Shown: positions 59,362 through 64,000 of the stretch, one piece after another
Position numbering within the stretch: the stretch's first letter is position 1
Layout: every line of letters starts with the position of its first letter
Assembly (NCBI GenBank): GCA_020439505.1
Contig: JAGQSO010000016.1
Location: forward strand, 1-64,000
Reading direction: 5' to 3'
DNA length: 64,000 bases
Origin: Acidimicrobiales bacterium
GTDB taxonomy: Bacteria > Actinomycetota > Acidimicrobiia > Acidimicrobiales > Iamiaceae
Program-made: the position numbers and the translations under genes
The notes under the pieces: model-generated
What the model saw: only the letters and a program-made list of their open reading frames with translations
What the model was told of the DNA's origin: nothing
Databases searched by the model: none

Positions 59362-59472
59362 GGATCCTCGCGGGCGAGCGTGGGTGTGTGCGGCCCGGGC
59401 GGCGTTAGCAGTCTCGGGTGGTGAGTGCCAGTGTAGGGACGCCAGGACCGTTGTTCACAGACGACGGTGCGC

Positions 59473-59484
59473 GACAATCGCCCG
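59473..59484 (+). promoter_or_regulatory. Leaderless promoter -10 (GACAAT) of galU
   Basis: TTGTTC (59451-59456), 16 nt, GACAAT, 6 nt, GTG 59485; favours this start over GTG 59467. Confidence 0.4.
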
Positions 59485-60378
59485 GTGACACCAGCAACCT
59501 CATCGGTCCGCAAGGCCGTGATCACCGCGGCGGGCCTGGGTACCCGTTTCCTTCCCGCCACCAAGGCCCAACCAAAAGAGATGCTGCCGGTGGTGGACAA
59601 GCCCGCCATCCAGTACGTGGTGGAGGAGGCGGTGGCGGCGGGTATCGACGACATCCTGATCATCACCAGCCGCTCCAAACGCTCGATCGAGGACCACTTC
59701 GACCGTCAGTTCGAGCTCGAACACCACCTCTCCAACGCCGGTAAGCAGGACCTGCACGATGCGGTGGTGGACCTGGCGTCACTCGCCGACATCCACTTCG
59801 TGCGCCAGTCGTCACCCCTCGGCCTCGGCCACGCCGTCTCGGTGGCGCGCAAGCACGTGGGGGACAACCCCTTCGTCTTGTTGCTCGGCGACGAGTTCAT
59901 GGACACCTCGTCGACCCTGCTCCCCGACATGATGCGCATCCACGACCAGTACGGCAGGTCGGTGCTGTCGCTCCAAGAGGTGCCCAGCGAGGAGATCGGC
60001 CGCTACGGAAGCGTCAAGCCCGAACCGATGTCGGACAACCTGGTCCAGATCCTCGACCTAGTGGAGAAGGCGCCGGCGGCCACCGCCCCCTCCAACCTGG
60101 CGGTGATGGGTCGCTACATCTTCACCCCCGAGATCTTCGACAAGATCGACAAGGTCGAGCCCGGGGTGGGAGGCGAGATCCAGCTCACCGACGCGATCGC
60201 CATGCTCATCGCCGATCAGGCGGTGTACGGCGTGGTGTTCGAAGGGGGGCGACACGACACCGGCACCGTCCCCGCCTACCTGGAGACGATCGTCGAGCTG
60301 GCGCTGTCCCGTGACGACATCGGCCCCGATTTCGGTCGATTCCTGGCTGAAACGTGCCGGCGGCGCGGCCTGATCTGA
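59485..60378 (+). CDS. galU: UTP-glucose-1-phosphate uridylyltransferase
   Basis: A ~297-residue nucleotidyltransferase forming UDP-glucose. Family marks: VRKAVITAAGLGTRFLPATKAQPKEMLPVVDKPAIQYVVEEAVAAGI (nucleotide-binding loop with Lys), QSSPLGLGHAVSVARKHVGDNPFVLLLGDE, IGRYGSVKPEP, NLAVMGRYIFTPEIFDKI and GVGGEIQLTDAIAML, then FEGGRHDTGTVPAYLETIVELAL. UDP-glucose feeds cell-wall and storage glycans. GTG 59485 is chosen from the -10; GTG 59467 adds six residues. moeA starts 6 bases after its stop. Confidence 0.95.
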   Translation: MTPATSSVRKAVITAAGLGTRFLPATKAQPKEMLPVVDKPAIQYVVEEAVAAGIDDILIITSRSKRSIEDHFDRQFELEHHLSNAGKQDLHDAVVDLASLADIHFVRQSSPLGLGHAVSVARKHVGDNPFVLLLGDEFMDTSSTLLPDMMRIHDQYGRSVLSLQEVPSEEIGRYGSVKPEPMSDNLVQILDLVEKAPAATAPSNLAVMGRYIFTPEIFDKIDKVEPGVGGEIQLTDAIAMLIADQAVYGVVFEGGRHDTGTVPAYLETIVELALSRDDIGPDFGRFLAETCRRRGLI

Positions 60379-60384
60379 GCCTCG

Positions 60385-61608
60385 ATGCCGATGATCTCCT
60401 ACGCCGACGCCAGGGCCCATGTGCTGGCCCGGTGCACTCGGCTGTCACCCCGCACCGTCGATCTCGACGACGCAGCGGGCTCCGTTCTGGCCACCGACGT
60501 GGTCGCGGCCGAGGCGGTTCCACCGTTCGCCAACTCGGCCATGGACGGTTACGCGATAAGGGCGGACGACGTCGAGGGCGCCTCTCCGGCCTCTCCGGTC
60601 CGGCTCCGGGTGGTGGGGACCGTGCTGGCCGGACAGGCCGGTGACCTCGACGTAGGGACCGGGTGTGCGGCGCGGATCATGACCGGGGCACCGATGCCGC
60701 GGGGAGCGGACGCGGTGGTGGTGGTCGAACGGTCCGAGATGGTCGGTCCCGATGAGGTGCTGCTGTCCGAAGGCGCTCATCTCGGCCGCCACGTACGCCC
60801 AGCCGGAGACGACGTCGCACCGGGTGACCTGGTGCTGGAGGCGGGAACGGTGCTCGCTCCCGCGCACCTAGGCGTGCTGGCATCGGTGGGATGTCGTCGG
60901 CCGGTGGTCGTTCCCCGTCCGTCGGTGGCGGTGGTGTCGACGGGAGACGAGCTCGTAGACGACGACCGACCGCTCGGCCCCGGCCAGATACGCGAGACCA
61001 ACCGGCCCACGCTGATGGCGGCGGTCACCGCCTTCGGGATGCGGGCGGTCGACTTCGGCACGGTCCCCGACGACGCGGGTCAGATCCGCGCCGCGCTGAT
61101 CGCCGCGGCGAGCGCCCATGACGCGGTCATCACCACCGGTGGCGTGTCGATGGGAGACGTCGACCTCGTCAAGGTGGTGCTCGGCGAAGTGGCCGACATG
61201 ACCTGGATGCAGGTTGCCATCCGGCCGGCCAAGCCCTTCGCCTTCGGAGTCCTCGACGGGACCCCGGTGTTCGGGCTCCCCGGCAACCCGGTGTCATCGT
61301 TGGTGTCACTGGCCATGTTGGCGCTACCCGGGCTGCGGGCCATGGCGGGGCGCGGTGACCTGGATTTGCCCCGCGTTCGGGTGCGCGTCGCGGAAGGGCT
61401 GGACACCAGGACCGACGGGCGAACCGCCTTCGTGAGGGCCCGGGTCGGGTGGGTCGACGGCCGGTTCGAGGCCGTGCCGGTCAGTCGACAGGGGTCTCAC
61501 CAGTTGGCGGCCTCGGCCGACGCCAACGCGCTGCTCGTCGTCGACGGAGCGGTGCAGCCGGGCGAAACGGCCGACGCCGTGCTGTTGCGCGATCCCTTCG
61601 GTCCCTGA
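60385..61608 (+). CDS. moeA: Molybdopterin molybdenumtransferase
   Basis: A 407-residue enzyme inserting molybdate into adenylated molybdopterin. Marks: PPFANSAMDGYAIRADD, RIMTGAPMPRGADAVVVVERSE, GSHLGRHVRPAGDDVAPG-like ride (here GAHLGRHVRPAGDDVAPGDLVL), the MoCF-binding VVSTGDELVDDDRPLGPGQIRETNRPTLMAAV and TTGGVSMGDVDLVKVVL, and the substrate-binding GLPGNPVSSLVSLAML. Complete and full length. It follows galU by 6 bases, so a joint transcript is likely. moaA and moaC sit on the other strand, convergent. Confidence 0.95.
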   Translation: MPMISYADARAHVLARCTRLSPRTVDLDDAAGSVLATDVVAAEAVPPFANSAMDGYAIRADDVEGASPASPVRLRVVGTVLAGQAGDLDVGTGCAARIMTGAPMPRGADAVVVVERSEMVGPDEVLLSEGAHLGRHVRPAGDDVAPGDLVLEAGTVLAPAHLGVLASVGCRRPVVVPRPSVAVVSTGDELVDDDRPLGPGQIRETNRPTLMAAVTAFGMRAVDFGTVPDDAGQIRAALIAAASAHDAVITTGGVSMGDVDLVKVVLGEVADMTWMQVAIRPAKPFAFGVLDGTPVFGLPGNPVSSLVSLAMLALPGLRAMAGRGDLDLPRVRVRVAEGLDTRTDGRTAFVRARVGWVDGRFEAVPVSRQGSHQLAASADANALLVVDGAVQPGETADAVLLRDPFGP

Positions 61609-61620
61609 CCCGTCGGTCAG
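61605..61620. terminator. Hairpin formed by the facing stop codons of moeA and moaA
   Basis: CTGACC (61605-61610) and GGTCAG (61615-61620), 4-nt loop. moeA TGA is in the left arm and the moaA stop in the right arm. Bidirectional terminator candidate. Confidence 0.5.
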
Positions 61621-62669
61621 CCGCCGATCTGGGACATGGAGCGGGTGGGTCGGGTGAAGGACACCTCGGAGATGCCGTGCCCGGCCCATTTACCCGCGAT
61701 CGTCTTGCGGATCGCGGTGTCCAGGGCCGCTTCGAGATCGGTACGAGGATCGCGGAGGATGGCGCGGAGGTCGGTTTCAGCGGTGGCGAAAAGGCAGGAC
61801 CGGAGCTGGCCGTCGGAGGTGAGCCGGACCCTGTCGCAACTCGAGCAGAACGGCTCGGTGACGCTGCCGATCACGCCGACCTCTCCGATTCCGTCGGCGA
61901 AGCGCAACACCCTGGCCGGGCTCGACGAACGGGCCGACGTGACGAGCGGGAACACGGTGTCGATCCGTTCGACGATCTCATGAGCCGGTACCACCGAGCG
62001 GCGGGCCCAACGCCGGTCCGCGTCGAGAGGCATGAACTCGATGAAGCGGACGGTCACGCCTTCTTCCCGCCCGAACCGGGCGAAGTCGACCACCTCGTCG
62101 TCGTTGAAGCCCCGCGTCACCACCACGTTCACCTTGACCGGGGCGAGACCGGCAGCCACCGCGGCCCGGATGCCATCTAGCACCGCCGGCAGGGCGTCCC
62201 GGCGGGTGGCGGTCTGGAACCGATCGGGCCGCAAGGAGTCCAGCGACACGTTGACCCGGCGCAGCCCGGCATCGGCCAGGGCCGGTGCGAGTCGGGTCAG
62301 GCGGGAGCCATTGGTGGTCAGGGCGAGGTCGACCGGCAGCGAGGCAAGCCTGGTCACCACGTCGACGAGGTCGGCCCTCACCGTCGGCTCACCGCCGGTC
62401 AGGCGGATGCTGGTGAAGCCGAAGCTCTCCACGAACCGTCGGGCGACGCGCCCCAACTCCTCGGCGGTGAGCTGGGATTCAGGCGGCTGCCAGCTCAGGC
62501 CATCCTCGGGCATGCAGTACGTGCACCGGAAGTTGCAGCGGTCCGTCACCGAGATACGCAGGTCGCGGTGCACCCGCCCGAACCCGTCCACCAGCGGGGT
62601 GGTGGTCCCCGACGCGACGGCCGGGGGGGACGGGGGCCAGGCGGTCGAGGTTCCGGCGGGAGCGACCAT
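61617..62669 (-). CDS. moaA: GTP 3',8-cyclase MoaA
   Basis: A 350-residue radical-SAM enzyme making the molybdopterin precursor from GTP. N-terminal cluster ISVTDRCNFRCTYCMPEDG (CxxxCxxC), GGEPTVRADLVDVVTRL, then NVSLDSLRPDRFQTATRRDALPAVLDGI; C-terminal cluster FCSSCDRVRLTSDGQLRSCLFA (Cys pair plus a third Cys), ending TRSMSQIGG with the required Gly-Gly tail. All metal sites and the GG end are present. The first 35 residues are an extra Pro/Thr-rich segment. Starts 9 bases after moaC on the same strand. Confidence 0.95.
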   Translation of the reverse strand: MVAPAGTSTAWPPSPPAVASGTTTPLVDGFGRVHRDLRISVTDRCNFRCTYCMPEDGLSWQPPESQLTAEELGRVARRFVESFGFTSIRLTGGEPTVRADLVDVVTRLASLPVDLALTTNGSRLTRLAPALADAGLRRVNVSLDSLRPDRFQTATRRDALPAVLDGIRAAVAAGLAPVKVNVVVTRGFNDDEVVDFARFGREEGVTVRFIEFMPLDADRRWARRSVVPAHEIVERIDTVFPLVTSARSSSPARVLRFADGIGEVGVIGSVTEPFCSSCDRVRLTSDGQLRSCLFATAETDLRAILRDPRTDLEAALDTAIRKTIAGKWAGHGISEVSFTRPTRSMSQIGG

Positions 62670-62678
62670 GGTGTTCGG

Positions 62679-63182
62679 CTACAACCCGAGGTCCAGTTCG
62701 GGGTCGCTGGATTCGCGGCGGTAGACGCCTGAGCGTCCCCCCGTCTTCTCCCACAGGGTGACGTCTCCGATGGTCATCGCCCGGTCCGCCGACTTGCACA
62801 TGTCGTAGATGGTCAGCGCCGCCACCGTCACCGCGGTCAGGGCTTCCATCTCGACGCCGGTCCTGTCGACGGTGTCGACATGAGCCTCAATCTCGATGTA
62901 GGCGTCGTCGATGTGGAAGTTGACGAGTACGGCCCCGACCAGGAGGGGGTGGCACAACGGGATCAGGTCGGCGGTGCGTTTGGCCGCCTGGATCCCGGCC
63001 ACCCGGGCCACGTTGAGCACGTCTCCCTTGCCGACCGCGCCCCGGGCAACCAGGGCCGTGGTCTCGGGTTGCATGTACACCCGGCCCCTGGCCACGGCCC
63101 GGCGGTGAGAGGGGTCCTTGGGGGTGACATCGACCATGCGGGCCCTGCCCAACGGATCGAGGTGGGTCAATCGTTCGGGCAT
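62679..63182 (-). CDS. moaC: Cyclic pyranopterin monophosphate synthase MoaC
   Basis: A 167-residue enzyme that rearranges the MoaA product into cPMP. Marks: ARMVDVTPKDPSHRRAVARGRVYM, GKGDVLNVARVAGIQAAKRTADLIPLCHPLLV, EIEAHVDTVDRTGVEMEALTAVTVAALTIYDMCKSADRAMTIGDVTLWEKTGGRSG. The Lys and His residues of the active site (KGD, CHP, DMCKS) are intact. Leaderless ATG (TAGACT, 6 nt). moaC-moaA form one transcript; mobA, moaD and moaE are not in the window. Confidence 0.95.
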   Translation of the reverse strand: MPERLTHLDPLGRARMVDVTPKDPSHRRAVARGRVYMQPETTALVARGAVGKGDVLNVARVAGIQAAKRTADLIPLCHPLLVGAVLVNFHIDDAYIEIEAHVDTVDRTGVEMEALTAVTVAALTIYDMCKSADRAMTIGDVTLWEKTGGRSGVYRRESSDPELDLGL

Positions 63183-63194
63183 GGTGGGAGTCTA
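63183..63194 (-). promoter_or_regulatory. Leaderless promoter -10 (TAGACT) of moaC-moaA
   Basis: Minus-strand TAGACT, 6 nt, ATG 63182. Upstream the 263-base gap to the next gene holds an 11-base direct repeat (63282-63303) but no riboswitch-like structure I can recognise. Confidence 0.5.
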
Positions 63195-63281
63195 TGAGAC
63201 CCTCCGCCCTGATAGCGCAGGCAAGGCCCTGTTCCGTCGGCCTGATGCGACCCTTGTCACCGGTGCTGGCGGCCGTTCGCG

Positions 63282-63303
63282 TTTCGTAGTAATTTCGTAA
63301 CAA
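63282..63303. repeat. 11-base direct repeat in the moaC upstream region
   Basis: TTTCGTAGTAA and TTTCGTAACAA in tandem, period 11, in an AT-richer patch about 90 bases upstream of the moaC -10. Possibly a regulator site with helical-turn spacing. Confidence 0.45.
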
Positions 63304-63445
63304 CCGCAGTATCCCGTCATACGTCTCCGGGCGTGGGCGTGGATCTGGAATCCCTCCCGGGTTCTGGCTCAGTGCACCATCCACCATTCGGTCGGTGTCT
63401 GGGGTTACGGTCCCGACTAGACGAAGGCAGGCCTGGAGCGTGACG

Positions 63446-63901
63446 ATGCTTTTCCTGGTGATCCTGGCGAGTGTGTGGGCCGCGGTTCTGGTACCCAAGT
63501 TCCTCGAGGCCCGCCGTGAGGGTCGTCCCGGTAGCTCGATCTCGTCGTTCCGCTCCCAGCTCTCGACGCTGGGTCGCGCCACACCCGGAAGCCATCTGCA
63601 CCCGATGCCGGTCTACGCCGCTCCGTCGATCCGCCTGGCACCGCTCGATGCCCGTCGTCGTCGCCGTGACGTCCTGGTCTCCCTGCTCGGTGCGTCGGCC
63701 TTCACCCTGCTGCTGGCGGTGCTGCTGGGCGGGTTCTTCATCATGTTGTTCCTGCTGACCGCCGGAGCATGCGGCGCCTACATCTACGCCCTGCGCCAGA
63801 TCCACCTGCGCTCGATCGAGCGCGCTGCCAAGGTCCGCCCCCTACGGGTAGCAGCTCCAGCCCCCCACCCAATGATCGCCCTCCGCCGCTCAGCCAACTG
63901 A
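63446..63901 (+). CDS. Unrecognised small membrane protein
   Basis: A ~151-residue protein: a short N-terminal helix (MLFLVILASVWAAVLVPKFLEARREG), a hydrophilic Ser/Pro region to about residue 72 with four consecutive Arg at its end, two helices in a hairpin (DVLVSLLGASAFTLLLAVLLGGFFIMLFLLTAGACGAYIYAL) and a basic tail. I recall similar small proteins beginning with the 'VWAAVLVPKFLEARREGRP' pattern in actinobacteria, without a name. ATG 63446 is 8 nt after GGAG; GTG 63440 is the alternative. Function unknown. Direct repeats follow its stop. Confidence 0.65.
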   Translation: MLFLVILASVWAAVLVPKFLEARREGRPGSSISSFRSQLSTLGRATPGSHLHPMPVYAAPSIRLAPLDARRRRRDVLVSLLGASAFTLLLAVLLGGFFIMLFLLTAGACGAYIYALRQIHLRSIERAAKVRPLRVAAPAPHPMIALRRSAN

Positions 63902-63903
63902 CC

Positions 63904-63973
63904 CCGGGCCTCCGGCCCCGGCTAGCCCGAAGATCAACTCCGGGCCTCCGGCCCCCGGCTAGCCCGAAGATCA
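63904..63973. repeat. Tandem repeat of a 33/34-bp palindromic unit
   Basis: Two copies, 63904-63936 and 63940-63973, differ only by one extra C in the second. Each holds GGGCC-TCC-GGCCC and the palindrome GGCTAGCC. Directly after the small membrane gene's stop; may act as a terminator or be a mobile repeat. The rest to the window end (27 bases) shows nothing clear. Confidence 0.6.
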
Positions 63974-64000
63974 TCGACCCCAGGCAATCCAGCTCAGCCG

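Overview
The window is a gene-dense, GC-rich stretch (57 protein genes, no gene-free gap over 300 bases, no tRNA or rRNA seen) from an actinobacterium. Actinobacterial family choices (PAC2, DUF3097, DUF2332, a tetronasin-type ABC exporter, a GlnR-like box in front of amt-glnK-glnD, an adenylylation-type PII tyrosine) and many leaderless genes carrying a TANNNT -10 hexamer 6-10 nt before ATG/GTG support this. A placement near Acidimicrobiia (Ilumatobacter/Microthrix-like) is my guess from overall flavour, not proven by the sequence.

Layout. 1-5.4 kb: end of a secreted beta-propeller protein, a META-domain protein, a peptide-binding lipoprotein and an ATPase/permease exporter. 5.4-7.5 kb: a tiny four-cysteine protein, an Rrf2 regulator and a stand-alone NuoF-like flavoprotein. 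7.5-11.6 kb: nitrogen control (ammonium channel, PII, PII-modifying enzyme). 11.6-19.3 kb: PAC2, GNAT, soluble glucose dehydrogenase-like lipoprotein, a GtrA/GT-C glycosyltransferase/methyltransferase run, a crotonase and a site-2 protease with CBS domains. 19.3-25.8 kb: fused isobutyryl-CoA mutase IcmF with a strange in-frame insert, divergent from a MarR-membrane protein-MFS operon. 25.8-37 kb: DUF3097, SPFH pair, MurA with Asp in place of the catalytic Cys, ABC-F, MFS, DUF2804, inositol-phosphate synthase, zinc-type CDF exporter, TerB-like protein. 37-46 kb: NfuA, secreted lipase, DXS, adenylate cyclase, DUF2332, PAP2/inositol-lipid-type enzyme and LPG-synthase-type flippase, LppX-like lipoprotein. 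46-54.5 kb: FlK-like thioesterase, TldD/TldE, then an envelope island: a membrane-anchored sigma factor with built-in zinc-finger and extracellular domain, an L,D-transpeptidase, a secreted Pro/Asp/Thr repeat protein, UppP and a SAF-domain protein. 54.5-64 kb: a YhaN-like ATPase with a degenerate YhaO-like partner, FmdB-like zinc ribbon, GalU, and molybdopterin genes moeA, moaA, moaC.

Most striking: (1) the transpeptidase-sigma operon and the neighbouring repeat-protein gene share a near-identical upstream module (CCTAAG, 15 nt, then a 14-nt identical block), suggesting an autoregulated membrane-tethered sigma regulon for the cell envelope; (2) the IcmF insert, G-quadruplex-prone, with atypical codons and flanked by 15/17 direct repeats; (3) loss of several metal ligands in the YhaO-like protein; (4) eighteen likely leaderless promoters that reset several start codons; (5) hairpins built from the two facing stop codons at convergent gene ends. 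The gene-level functions are mostly well recognised; the regulatory proposals are inference.
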